Shown here one piece after another: positions 52,022 to 61,178 of a DNA stretch of 64,000 nucleotides (positions are counted from its first letter, which is position 1; every line of letters starts with the position of its first letter). This DNA is from Gammaproteobacteria bacterium (GTDB lineage Bacteria > Pseudomonadota > Gammaproteobacteria > Steroidobacterales > Woeseiaceae). The notes under the pieces were generated by a model, which saw only the letters and a list, made by a program, of their open reading frames with translations, searched no databases and was not told the DNA's origin. The DNA lies in assembly GCA_009937615.1 (NCBI GenBank), contig JAACFB010000001.1, positions 62,001 to 126,000 of the forward strand, read 5' to 3'. The position numbers were made by a program, and so were the translations under genes.

Positions 52022-55000
52022 ATGTTTAAGGAAGTATCGGGCCGTTACAACGGGCCAGACCTCGAAGAGGAGGTGCTGGCGTTGTGGCGTGACAATGAGA
52101 TTTTTGCAAAGACCCTCGAGCAATCTCGGGACAGGCCGCGCTTCAGCTTCAACGAGGGGCCGCCGACTGCCAACGGCAAGCCGGGCATTCATCATGTGCT
52201 GGCACGCAGCTTCAAAGACATTTTTCCCCGTTACAAGACCATGCGCGGCTTTTACGCGCCGCGGAAAGCGGGCTGGGACACACACGGCCTGCCCGTCGAA
52301 CACGAGATCGAAAAAGAACTCGGCATCTTCGATAAAAAGGAAATCGAGGAGAAGGTCGGCATCGCCGAGTTCAACCGGCGCTGCCGGGAATCGGTCATGC
52401 GCTATATCGGGGACTGGGAGAAGATGACCGAGCGCATGGGCTTCTGGGTCAACCTGGATGAGGCTTATTACACGCTCGACAACACATTCATCGAGTCCGT
52501 CTGGCACCTGCTCAAAGACATTTGGGACAAAGACCTTATCTATCGCGGTTACAAGGTCGTGCCCTACGATCCACGTATTGGCGCAACGCTGTCATCGCAC
52601 GAGCTTGCACTCGGTTACCGCGAGGTCGAGGATCCGTCGATTACCGTGCGTTTCAGATTTGCAGACGAACAAAGCACGTCATTCCTCGTTTGGACCACGA
52701 CGCCCTGGACGTTGCCATCGAACCTCGCGCTAGCGGTTGGCACGGATATCGACTACAGCTTCTGTGACGTCGGTGACGAGACCCTGGTGGTTGCCGAGGC
52801 GCTTCGCGAATCGGTGATGCGCGACCTCGAGCACACGGTGACGAAGACCGTCAAAGGCGCGGCGCTGGTGGGTACGCGCTACGAACGCCTGTTCGACTAT
52901 CTCGATGTCGAAGCCGACAATGCGTTCCAGGTGTTTGCCGCGGATTTTGTCAGTACCGAAGACGGTACGGGAATCGTGCACACGGCCCCGGCGTACGGCG
53001 TCGATGATCTGGAGCTCGGCCGGGCCAACGGCTTGCCGGTTCTGCATGGTGTCGGGCTTGACGGCTACTTTGTCGATGCCGTCGAACCCGTGGCCGGTCT
53101 GTTCTTCAAGGATGCAGACAAACCCCTGATCAGGATCTTGAAGGAGCGCGGAATCATGTTTCGCTCCGAACGGTTCACGCACAATTACCCGTTCGGCTGG
53201 CGGACCGGCGATCCGATCATCTACTACGCAAAGAACGCCTGGTATATCCGCACTTCGAAGTTTCGCGAGCGCATGACCGAACTGAACAGGACCATCAAGT
53301 GGGTACCGGAGCATATCCGGGACGGGCGGTTCGGCAAATGGCTCGAAAACAATATCGACTGGGCGCTCTCCCGCGAGCGATTCTGGGGCACCCCGCTGCC
53401 CGTATGGACGGACGGCGAGGGCGGCTACCACTGTGTCGGTTCGCTCGGCGAGCTCGAGGAGCTGACGGGGCGAAAGCTGACGGATCTGGACCTTCATCGA
53501 CCGGCGATCGATGACATCGTGTTTGAAAAAAACGGCAGAACCTGGCAGCGCGTGCCCGAAGTCATCGACTGCTGGTTCGACTCGGGAGCGATGTCGTATG
53601 CGCAGTGGCATTACCCGTTCGAAAACGTCGACGTATTCGACAAGCATTTCCCGGCCGATTTCATTTGCGAAGCGATCGATCAGACGCGCGGCTGGTTCTA
53701 TTCATTGCATGCAATCGCAACCCTGGTGTCGGACAGCGTGGCGTACAGGAACTGTATCTGCCTGAATCTCATCGTCGACAAGGACGGCAAGAAGATGTCG
53801 AAGTCGGTCGGCAACATCGTCGATCCCTACGACGTTTTCGATACGGTAGGTGCCGATGCCTTGCGCTGGTACTTTCTGGCCCGGCTTTCACCCGACATCC
53901 CGAAACGGATTTCCGTAGAAATCGTCGCCGACGTCGCGAGCTCGTTTATCAATACGTTCTGGAATACGTATGGATTTTTTGTTCTCTATGCGCGACTCGA
54001 CGACGTCGATTTTTCCCGGGACATTCCCGTCGAAGAGCGGCCGGAGATCGACCGCTGGGCGCTTGCGCTGGCGCACAATACGATCGTAACGGCCACTGCG
54101 GCGCTGGATGACTATGATGCGAAAACGGCAGGCGAGGCTATCGAGTCGTTTGTCGATCAGCTCAGCAACTGGTATGTACGGCGTAACCGGCGCCGATTCT
54201 GGAAGTCGACAGATCCCGAGGACAAGCGCGCCGCCTACCTGACCCTGTACGAGTGCCTGCAGGTGGCGCACAAGTTGATGGCGCCTTTCGTACCGTTTCT
54301 TGCAGAGCACGTATACCAGAACCTCGTGCGCAGCGTGGACCCGGATGCACCCGAGAGCATTCACATGACAGCATGGCCCGCGGCAGACTCGTCGTGGCAG
54401 AACGATGCGCTGTTGTTTGACATTGGTGTCGTTCAGAAAGTCGTCGGTCTCGGGCGGGCTGCGCGCGGCCAATCCGGCGTTCGCACCCGGCAGCCGCTGT
54501 CGCGATTGCTAGTCCGGGCTCCGGACGACGGCGCCGCCAAAGCGCTCGAGGATCATCAGGACCAGGTCCTCGAGGAACTCAACGTCAAGTCCGTCGAGTT
54601 CATTGCACGAGACGCAGGGCTCGTCAGCTACCGCATAAAACCGAACCTGCCGCGCATCGGCAAGCAATATGGTAAACAGATTCCGGCTATTCGAGCGGCG
54701 CTGGAAAACGCGGACGGTGCCGCGATCGCCGGTGCTGCGACGCGCGGCGAGACGTTCGAGATTCTGGCGGGCGGCCAGGCGATAGTCCTCACGGGCGACG
54801 ATGTGCTCATCGAAACACATTCCGCCGAAGGCTATGCCTGCGCTGAGGACGCCGGGTTCCTGGCTGCGCTGGACACGACGCTGAACGACGCACTGATTGA
54901 CGAAGGCCTGGCCCGCGAAATCGTGCGCTCGGTGCAGGATGCGCGCAAACAGGCCGGTCTCGAGGTGTCGGACAGAATCGTACTCGGGGTTGCGGGGACC

Positions 55001-55153
55001 GGCGGGGTCGATCGGGCGCTTGCCACGCATCGTGATTATGTCATGACGGAAACCCTCGCCACGGACTGGGTGGTAGGGCAGCCTGCACCCCTTTTTACCT
55101 CCGAGCGGCAGCTGGGTGAGGAACGCTGGGCGATAGAATTCGGTAAGGCCTGA
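52022..55153 (+). CDS. ileS: Isoleucyl-tRNA synthetase, IleRS2-like with GIHH signature
   Basis: IleRS charges tRNA-Ile and edits valine. The 1043-residue protein is the eukaryote-like/actinobacterial type (IleRS2) rather than the classic gammaproteobacterial one: EGPPTANGKPGIHHVLARSFKDIFPRYKTMRGFYAPRKAGWDTHGLPVE-like opening. The catalytic HxGH is here G55-I-H-H58 (GxHH). The KMSKS loop is K591-S595. The editing domain has TTPWTLPSNLALAVG and the anticodon-binding domain NWYVRRNRRRFW. The usual zinc finger at the C terminus is missing, as expected for type 2. Start ATG 52022 follows GGAGAGAGG by 6 nt. No ribF or lspA, the usual neighbours of ileS1, is present. The GxHH variant is reported to confer strong mupirocin tolerance in other bacteria. 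A classical ileS may exist elsewhere. Confidence 0.95.
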   Translation: MFKEVSGRYNGPDLEEEVLALWRDNEIFAKTLEQSRDRPRFSFNEGPPTANGKPGIHHVLARSFKDIFPRYKTMRGFYAPRKAGWDTHGLPVEHEIEKELGIFDKKEIEEKVGIAEFNRRCRESVMRYIGDWEKMTERMGFWVNLDEAYYTLDNTFIESVWHLLKDIWDKDLIYRGYKVVPYDPRIGATLSSHELALGYREVEDPSITVRFRFADEQSTSFLVWTTTPWTLPSNLALAVGTDIDYSFCDVGDETLVVAEALRESVMRDLEHTVTKTVKGAALVGTRYERLFDYLDVEADNAFQVFAADFVSTEDGTGIVHTAPAYGVDDLELGRANGLPVLHGVGLDGYFVDAVEPVAGLFFKDADKPLIRILKERGIMFRSERFTHNYPFGWRTGDPIIYYAKNAWYIRTSKFRERMTELNRTIKWVPEHIRDGRFGKWLENNIDWALSRERFWGTPLPVWTDGEGGYHCVGSLGELEELTGRKLTDLDLHRPAIDDIVFEKNGRTWQRVPEVIDCWFDSGAMSYAQWHYPFENVDVFDKHFPADFICEAIDQTRGWFYSLHAIATLVSDSVAYRNCICLNLIVDKDGKKMSKSVGNIVDPYDVFDTVGADALRWYFLARLSPDIPKRISVEIVADVASSFINTFWNTYGFFVLYARLDDVDFSRDIPVEERPEIDRWALALAHNTIVTATAALDDYDAKTAGEAIESFVDQLSNWYVRRNRRRFWKSTDPEDKRAAYLTLYECLQVAHKLMAPFVPFLAEHVYQNLVRSVDPDAPESIHMTAWPAADSSWQNDALLFDIGVVQKVVGLGRAARGQSGVRTRQPLSRLLVRAPDDGAAKALEDHQDQVLEELNVKSVEFIARDAGLVSYRIKPNLPRIGKQYGKQIPAIRAALENADGAAIAGAATRGETFEILAGGQAIVLTGDDVLIETHSAEGYACAEDAGFLAALDTTLNDALIDEGLAREIVRSVQDARKQAGLEVSDRIVLGVAGTGGVDRALATHRDYVMTETLATDWVVGQPAPLFTSERQLGEERWAIEFGKA

Positions 55154-55185
55154 CGAGTCGGATTTCTGTATTCGCATCTGAGTAC

Positions 55186-55345
55186 TTGCGCCGACTTCGG
55201 AACATCTGTTATAAGAAACGGACGCAGGTACCTGATAGATCAAGAGTACTTAATGGACTAACCGGTTGAGAGGACCGGAGGCTACAGGAGGTAGTCGCTC
55301 TAAATGGCGTACGAAGCCGCAGCTTATGTAAATAAAGCGGCCTAA
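55186..55345 (+). promoter_or_regulatory. Leader with promoter, hairpin and 13-residue mini-ORF upstream of a hypothetical gene
   Basis: TTGCGC (55186-55191), 18 bp and TATAAG (55210-55215) give a possible promoter. Downstream is a hairpin CCGGT (55262-55266)/ACCGG (55274-55278). A mini-ORF at 55304-55345 encodes MAYEAAAYVNKAA and has AGGAGGT (55286-55292) 11 nt upstream. The arrangement of promoter, hairpin and tiny ORF 24 bp before the next gene could be a leader-peptide control or a coincidence. Confidence 0.35.
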
Positions 55346-55369
55346 CAATAACTAAACGCTGGAGTGGGT

Positions 55370-55741
55370 ATGAAATACCACGTCGATCGCTTTTTCGCCG
55401 CAGTCTCGATACTCGCGGGTCACGGAAATATCAAACAGAGACTTATCAAAGCCTACGAGGGCCAGCTCGAAGACATTCTCGAAGAAGAATTGCCCGTAGC
55501 AGCCCAACAGACATTCGCAGATCTCAGATCCCAAATGCACCGGGTTACGCCGCTGAATGGTGAAGGTCCCATTTGCGCCTCGGTACGCAAGATGTCGATC
55601 AGTGAAGCCAGTGAGTGTGCTGTGTCGGTGGTCGAACTGTATCGGGAGGTCAGCCGCACAGGCGATGATGCCGGTTCCGTTCTGCCGCTTACTCAGGACC
55701 TCTCCGAGCGGGTGCCGCCGTTCCTGGTCAAGTCTGTCTAG
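55370..55741 (+). CDS. Conserved-looking 123-aa protein of unknown function
   Basis: The protein starts MKYHVDRFFAAVSILAGHG at ATG 55370 with GGAGTGGGT just before it. It is mostly helical (IKQRLIKAYEGQLEDILEEELPVAAQQTFADL; ISEASECAVSVVELYREVSR) with no membrane segment or known motif, and a hydrophobic C-terminal strand. I do not recognise a family. Two short Cys residues (about 70 and 84) are not in a metal motif. It has its own long leader and ends exactly at the stop of the convergent SRPBCC gene. Confidence 0.65.
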   Translation: MKYHVDRFFAAVSILAGHGNIKQRLIKAYEGQLEDILEEELPVAAQQTFADLRSQMHRVTPLNGEGPICASVRKMSISEASECAVSVVELYREVSRTGDDAGSVLPLTQDLSERVPPFLVKSV

Positions 55742-56749
55742 CTAGCGAACCGGGTAGTAGACGTAAGTCACCAGTTGTTCCTCGGCCACCCTGGTCGGGT
55801 CGCTGACATAGGACTCCCATGCATCCCCGTTGCGGGCTATGCCCAGCGCCGCAAGATACGAAGCGATCTTCTGGTGAGTGTCACCAAGACGACGGTATGA
55901 ACCCAGGTGTTTCACGCGGATGACGTTACCGGCATAGGTGCTGCCGATCCTGACGCCCGCGCCGTCTCGAGGCACCGCTTCGCTGAGTCCCCGCACCGGA
56001 ATCGCGGCATCAAAAAGCAGTTCTGAACCGCTGAAAGAGCGCGTAATCGAGAGCGGCGCGCCGGCTTCCTCGAGATCGTGTCTGTCGATGAAGCTCAGGA
56101 CTTCGAAGTAGGCATTTCCCATCGCCGCTGAGATTGCGGCCGGCTCGGGTCTCGATGCTGTCGATAAGTAGGCGATATCCAACGCCTCGACGACGATTTG
56201 CTCGATCTCGATATCGCTGAAGTCGGCCCTCGGCAGGGTCTCGGCGAGATCTTTCAGGTTGATGAGACCTTTGACGTAATCGCGGCGCACGACGCCGGTC
56301 AGCAGCAGTGCAAAGTAACGTCCCACCAGGTTGTAACCGTAATCCACTTCGAAGGTCCACGTGACGGCAGTGCCGCCATTACCACCCTCGAGATCGAACC
56401 ACGAACGTGCCGAGCCGGGTTCGGCCGGATTGATAACGCTCTCCAGGTAGGTATGCGGCCTGCTGTCGGTGATGGTCTGGGTGCCGGTGCCGATAATCGT
56501 GCCGTCCCAGGTCATCGTGGCTCCTGCACCCCGTCCGGGACCGGAATATGTGATGCGCGCATTCGGGTCCGATTCGACCCAGGGGGACCACAGGGCAACC
56601 CGATGAAAATCATTGACGAGCGCGAAGACCGTCGCGGGATTGGCATCGATTTGCGTTGTCGCGCTAACGCTGGCGTGGCGCGGCAGGGCCAGGCCAACCA
56701 AAACCAGTATGAGAACGAATCCGCCGACGGCATAAAGTAGCTTTTGCAC
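55742..56749 (-). CDS. SRPBCC-domain protein with GyrI-like C-terminal domain
   Basis: A 335-residue protein. GTG 56749 gives a single N-terminal membrane anchor/signal (LLYAVGGFVLILVLVGLAL). Residues about 28-175 form a START/polyketide-cyclase (SRPBCC) fold: ATTQIDANPATVFALVNDFHRVALWSPWV, TMTWDGTIIGTGTQTITDSRP, WTFEVDYG. The last ~150 residues look like a GyrI/BacA-type effector-binding domain (ITRSFSGSELLFDAAIPV, HLGSYRRLGDTHQKIASYLAALGI, WESYVSDPT). This membrane-tethered combination binds small hydrophobic ligands in known relatives; its ligand is unknown. It is divergent from murI with a 46-bp gap. Confidence 0.8.
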   Translation of the reverse strand: MQKLLYAVGGFVLILVLVGLALPRHASVSATTQIDANPATVFALVNDFHRVALWSPWVESDPNARITYSGPGRGAGATMTWDGTIIGTGTQTITDSRPHTYLESVINPAEPGSARSWFDLEGGNGGTAVTWTFEVDYGYNLVGRYFALLLTGVVRRDYVKGLINLKDLAETLPRADFSDIEIEQIVVEALDIAYLSTASRPEPAAISAAMGNAYFEVLSFIDRHDLEEAGAPLSITRSFSGSELLFDAAIPVRGLSEAVPRDGAGVRIGSTYAGNVIRVKHLGSYRRLGDTHQKIASYLAALGIARNGDAWESYVSDPTRVAEEQLVTYVYYPVR

Positions 56750-56795
56750 GATGGGGATTATTCCACAGAGCGCCCTGCTTGGGCACAATGGTGCA

Positions 56796-57620
56796 ATGAA
56801 TGCAGATGTGAATACCTTGCCGATCGGCGTCTTCGATTCTGGAGTCGGCGGCCTCACGGTCCTGAAAGCGCTGCGCGAGGAATTGCCGCGCGAGAACCTG
56901 ATTTATCTCGGCGATACCGCGCGCCTGCCGTATGGCACCAAGAGTCCGGCGTCGATCTCTCGCTACGCGAGCCAGGCCACGAGGCAGCTGCAGGAGCAGG
57001 GCATCAAGCTGCTCGTGGTGGCCTGCAACACGGCTTCCGCAGTGGCGCTCGATACGCTGCGCGAGCAGATGCATCCCGTCCCCGTTACCGGCGTGGTGGA
57101 GCCGGGCGCGGCGGCAGCGGTTGCTGCCCGGCCCGGAGGTTCACACCTCGTGCTTGCCACCGAGGCAACGGTCCGGCTGGGCGCTTATCGGCGCGCGATT
57201 CACGAGCGAGATCCGGATGCCGAGGTGCGCGAGCTTGCCTGCGAACTGCTCGTTGCGCTGGCCGAAGAGGGCTGGCGCGACGGACCGATTGCCGAGTCGA
57301 TCGTCCGCCGTTACCTCGGCGAGCTGGGCAATCCGCCGCATGACCCTGACAGCGTCATCCTCGGCTGCACGCACTTTCCAATACTGCGCGACGCGATCGC
57401 CAGCGCCTTTGACCAGGCGGTGGTCATCGTAGATTCAGCCAGTACGACAGCCGCCGTGGCGCGCGAGCAGCTGCAGTCTCTTGCGATCGTCAACGGTCAG
57501 GACAGTCCCGGTTCGCTCACGCTGCTTGCGACGGATGGTGCCACGCGTTTCGCTCGGGTCGGCGGCCAGTTCCTGGGAGAGGACCTGGCGGCAGAGGATA
57601 TCCGCGTCGTCGACCTGTAA
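56796..57620 (+). CDS. murI: Glutamate racemase MurI
   Basis: MurI makes D-glutamate for peptidoglycan. The 274-residue enzyme has GVFDSGVGGLTVLKAL (11-26), YLGDTARLPYGTKS (37-50), the first catalytic cysteine C77 in VVACNTASA and the second C191 in LGCTHFPIL. ATG 56796 is chosen because MNADVNTLPIGVFDSG is the family start; an upstream ATG (56751) lies over the divergent gene. Cytoplasmic. Confidence 0.96.
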   Translation: MNADVNTLPIGVFDSGVGGLTVLKALREELPRENLIYLGDTARLPYGTKSPASISRYASQATRQLQEQGIKLLVVACNTASAVALDTLREQMHPVPVTGVVEPGAAAAVAARPGGSHLVLATEATVRLGAYRRAIHERDPDAEVRELACELLVALAEEGWRDGPIAESIVRRYLGELGNPPHDPDSVILGCTHFPILRDAIASAFDQAVVIVDSASTTAAVAREQLQSLAIVNGQDSPGSLTLLATDGATRFARVGGQFLGEDLAAEDIRVVDL

Positions 57621-57741
57621 CCGCAGCTCAGCGCGAGAGCGGCCATGAAAGATGCGGCGTGGCGTAGCGAGCCATGCCGATACGATTCAAGCGGCTGGCC
57701 TGTGCGATAATTCGAGGCCGAGTTCCTGTGCCGGAGCGTAA

Positions 57742-59403
57742 TTGAACTTCAGGATGACATTGGCCGCTGTCGTCGCGTGCCTCGCAATCGCCCAGCTTGC
57801 CGGCTGCGGCGCAGAAGCGCCAACCCAGGACACGGTGGAGCCGCTGACCGATGTCGCGCCCAGACCCGAGATCTATGCCGGTTTTGCACTGGCGGCCGAT
57901 CTGGGCATTTATACGGATGGTCAACGCGAGATGATAGCGCTGCTCATCGAAGCGTCCGAAATTATTGACGATCTGTTCTGGCAACAGACCTGGGGGCCAA
58001 ACCCTTCGCAGTGGCTGGCTTCGATCGACGACGACGATGCGCGCCTGTTTGCGGCACAGAATTATGGGCCATGGGACCGGTTGGACCGGCAAAGACCGTT
58101 CATCGAGGGTGCTGGTGCCAAGCCGCTCGGCGCAAACCTGTACCCGGCCGACATGACTCGGGAGGAATTCGAGTTCGCCTATCTGCCCGGCAAGGCCGAT
58201 CGTTACTCGCTGGTCCGGCGTAACGCGCGGGGCGAGTTGATCCTGGTGCCTTACCATGTCGCCTATGCTCAAGAGCTCAAGGCCCTCGCTCAGCTGCTGC
58301 GAAGCGCTGCTGATCTCGCCGAAAGCGCCGACTTTGCGACCTATCTCAAGCTGCGTGCCAGCGCGTTATTGAGCGACAACTATCAATTGAGCGATTTATT
58401 CTGGATGGACGTCAAGGATAACGAGATAGACATCATTATCGGTCCGATCGAAACTGGCGAGGATCGCCTTTTTGGCTATCGCGGTGTCTACGAGTCGGTA
58501 CTCGTTCTGAAAGACCTGGACTGGAGCGCGCGACTGGCGATTTTGGCCGACATGCTTCCTGAACTGCAGGCGGAACTGCCCGTTCCGGCCGAGTACAAAC
58601 AGCAATTTCCGGGCAGCGACGCCGACCTTAACGCCTATGACGTGATCTACTATGCGGGCTCTGGCAACGTCGGCGTGAAGGCGATGGAGTTGAGTCTGCC
58701 AAACGACGACCAGGTTCAGCTGCAGAAGGGCGCGCGTCGCCTCCTGCTAAGAAATGCGATGCGGGCCAAGTTCGAGACGATTCTCGAACCGGTCGCCGAC
58801 GTGCTGATCGACGACACCCAGCGGCAGCACGTAAATTTCGACGCGTTCTTCTCCATTAAAATGTTTCACGAGGTTGCACATGGTCTCGGGGTCCAGGATA
58901 CGATAAACGGCAAGGGCACGGTTCGCGACGCGTTGCGAGACATGGCATCCACCGTCGAAGAAGGCAAGGCCGACGCTCTCGGCCTCTACATGATCAGGGT
59001 GCTTAGCGAGGCCGGCGAACTCGACGAACTGGACCGGCAAGACTGCTACGTCACGGCGCTGGCCGCTGCGCTGCACGCAATTCGCGATGGAGCAGGTGGT
59101 GCCCAGGGCATGGCCAACGTCGTTCGCTTCAATGACTTCGTCGATAGCGGCGCGTTTGTACGTGACCCGGACTCCGGCCGGTATCGGGTCGATTTCGAGC
59201 GCATCGAGGCTGCGATCGAAGGCCTCGCGCGACGGTTACTAATGCTGCAGGGCGACGGCGCCTACGAAGAAGCGGTGCGGCTGACAAGCGTCCGCGGCGT
59301 CGTGAGTGCGCAGCTGCGGGCCGATCTGGAGAGGGTCGCAGAAAAGAATATCCCGATCGACATTACCTTCAACCAGGGGCTCGCCTACCTGGGTCTCGAG
59401 TAG
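57742..59403 (+). CDS. M49-like (DPP III-related) zinc peptidase lipoprotein
   Basis: A 553-residue lipoprotein: TTG start 57742 preceded by GGAG, signal MNFRMTLAAVVACLAIAQLAGC with the lipidated cysteine at residue 22 and a short linker. It resembles bacterial dipeptidyl peptidase III family members; key landmarks are EIYAGFALAADLGIY, DVIYYAGSGNVGVKAMELSLPND, the zinc motif MFHEVAHGLGV (H376, E377, H380) and the downstream ligand region VEEGKADALGLYMI (E406/E407). In classical DPP III the motif is HELLGH; here the histidines are spaced as in HEXXH. Expected to cleave short peptides in the periplasm. An ATG at 57754 is the alternative start. It is followed by another lipoprotein hydrolase. 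Confidence 0.87.
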   Translation: MNFRMTLAAVVACLAIAQLAGCGAEAPTQDTVEPLTDVAPRPEIYAGFALAADLGIYTDGQREMIALLIEASEIIDDLFWQQTWGPNPSQWLASIDDDDARLFAAQNYGPWDRLDRQRPFIEGAGAKPLGANLYPADMTREEFEFAYLPGKADRYSLVRRNARGELILVPYHVAYAQELKALAQLLRSAADLAESADFATYLKLRASALLSDNYQLSDLFWMDVKDNEIDIIIGPIETGEDRLFGYRGVYESVLVLKDLDWSARLAILADMLPELQAELPVPAEYKQQFPGSDADLNAYDVIYYAGSGNVGVKAMELSLPNDDQVQLQKGARRLLLRNAMRAKFETILEPVADVLIDDTQRQHVNFDAFFSIKMFHEVAHGLGVQDTINGKGTVRDALRDMASTVEEGKADALGLYMIRVLSEAGELDELDRQDCYVTALAAALHAIRDGAGGAQGMANVVRFNDFVDSGAFVRDPDSGRYRVDFERIEAAIEGLARRLLMLQGDGAYEEAVRLTSVRGVVSAQLRADLERVAEKNIPIDITFNQGLAYLGLE

Positions 59404-59431
59404 GCAAGCGCTGATCGTTATCGAGGGAAAA

Positions 59432-61153
59432 ATGAAAACGAGTTTACTTCTAACGGCGGCGGCCATGCTCGCGATCGCGGGTTGCGGCGGTGGTGACCAG
59501 CACCCAGCAACGCCTGAAAATACCAAACAACCCTGGGAGGAGTTTGTCGCCGACACGATAACGGCCTACTACGAAAGGAACCCCGAGTCGGCCGTCGGCG
59601 CGGGTCTGCACGAGTACGACGGCCGCATGGGCGACCGGAGCCTGGCTGGGCTGGACGGTTACGCCAAGTGGCTCGATGCCGTCATTACCGAGGCATCGTC
59701 ATACACGGATCTCGAAGGTATCGCGGCGTTCGAGCGTGATTACCTGCTGACGGAGATGAACGATCGGCTGTTCTGGTTGCGCGATTCCGACTACCCGACC
59801 AAGAATCCACTCTTTTACAGTATCAACGTCGGTGTTTATGTCGATCGCGACTATGCGCCGCTCGAAGCACGCATGGTGGCGTACACGGAATACATTGCCC
59901 AGGTTCCTGGCCTGCTCGAGACGATGAGGCGAAATCTCGAGCCACCGTTGCCGGCGCCGTACCTCGAGATAGGTAGTGCGATTCTTGGCGGATTCGCCGG
60001 GTACCTCGAGACGACCGTGCCCGAGCTGTTTGCGGCAGTTCAGGACGCGCAAAAGCAGCGGCGGTTCACGGCTGCGAACGCAGACGCGGTCGCAGCGGTC
60101 AAACGGGCGGCGGCCTGGCTTGACGAGCTAAAGGCGACGGCGACCGACGACTATGCGCTCGGCGAGCAGCGCTTCCTGAAAATGCTGCGGGCCACGCAGG
60201 GCATCGACATAACGCTCGAAGCGCTCAAGGAGGCCGGCGAACTCGATCTGCAGAGGAATCTCGATGCGCTGAATGCGGCTTGCGCCGAGTTCGCGCCGGG
60301 AGATAGCACCAAGGACTGCGTGCGCCGGGTACAGAACCGGAGGCCTCCCGAGGGTGCCGTGGGTGGCGCGAGCCGGCAGCTGCCTGCACTCAGGCGATTC
60401 GTAATCGATAACGAGATCGTTACGATTCCGAGCGACGAGGAAGCGATGGTCGCCGAGGCGCCCCCGCATCGGCGTTTCAATACGGCGTATATCGACATTC
60501 CGGGGCCGTTCGAGTCCGGGCTGCCGTCGGTGTACTACATAGCGCCGCCGGATCCTGCCTGGCCCGAAGAAGACCAGCTCGCCTACATTCCCGGTGAAGC
60601 AGACTTGTTGGGCATCTCGGTGCACGAGGTGTGGCCGGGACATTTCCTTCAATACCTGCATGCAAACCGGACAGAAAACAATATCGGGCGACATTTCGGC
60701 ACCTACTCGTTTAGCGAAGGCTGGGCGCATTACACAGAGCAGATGATGTGGGATGCCGGTCTGGGCGACGGTGATCCGGAGGTGCGTATCGGGCAGTTGC
60801 TGAACGCGCTGAAGCGAAACGTCCGCTACCTGTCGGCGATCGGGCTGCACGCGGAGGGCATGACCGTGGAAGAAAGCCGGGCCATGTTCCTGGAGCAGGC
60901 GCTACTCGACGTTGGCAACGCAAGCCAGCAGGCCTATCGCGGCACATACGATCCCGGCTACCTGAATTACACGCTCGGCAAGCTCATGATCAACAAGCTG
61001 CGCGAGGACTGGACCGCAGGACGCGGCGGCCGCGAAGCCTGGCGCCGTTTTCATGACGAGTTCCTGAGCTACGGTTCACCGCCGATCCCGCTCATCAGAG
61101 CGCAGATGCTTGGAAAGGACTACGACGGCGACACGGCCTTACTGCCCGACTGA
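59432..61153 (+). CDS. DUF885 lipoprotein, putative metallopeptidase
   Basis: A 573-residue lipoprotein: MKTSLLLTAAAMLAIAGC, cysteine at residue 18, Gly linker, then a helical DUF885 domain. The active-site-like HEVWPGHFLQ (H398, E399, H404) and the later SEGWAHYTEQMMW give the HExxxGH plus downstream Glu arrangement seen in this family (COG4805). Family members are little studied; a peptidase or hydrolase role is assumed. It starts 28 bp after the M49-like gene, so the two probably form an operon for peptide turnover in the periplasm. ATG 59432 is preceded by GAGGGA. Confidence 0.85.
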   Translation: MKTSLLLTAAAMLAIAGCGGGDQHPATPENTKQPWEEFVADTITAYYERNPESAVGAGLHEYDGRMGDRSLAGLDGYAKWLDAVITEASSYTDLEGIAAFERDYLLTEMNDRLFWLRDSDYPTKNPLFYSINVGVYVDRDYAPLEARMVAYTEYIAQVPGLLETMRRNLEPPLPAPYLEIGSAILGGFAGYLETTVPELFAAVQDAQKQRRFTAANADAVAAVKRAAAWLDELKATATDDYALGEQRFLKMLRATQGIDITLEALKEAGELDLQRNLDALNAACAEFAPGDSTKDCVRRVQNRRPPEGAVGGASRQLPALRRFVIDNEIVTIPSDEEAMVAEAPPHRRFNTAYIDIPGPFESGLPSVYYIAPPDPAWPEEDQLAYIPGEADLLGISVHEVWPGHFLQYLHANRTENNIGRHFGTYSFSEGWAHYTEQMMWDAGLGDGDPEVRIGQLLNALKRNVRYLSAIGLHAEGMTVEESRAMFLEQALLDVGNASQQAYRGTYDPGYLNYTLGKLMINKLREDWTAGRGGREAWRRFHDEFLSYGSPPIPLIRAQMLGKDYDGDTALLPD

Positions 61154-61178
61154 TCCCTGACACCGCCCTTGCAGCGGC

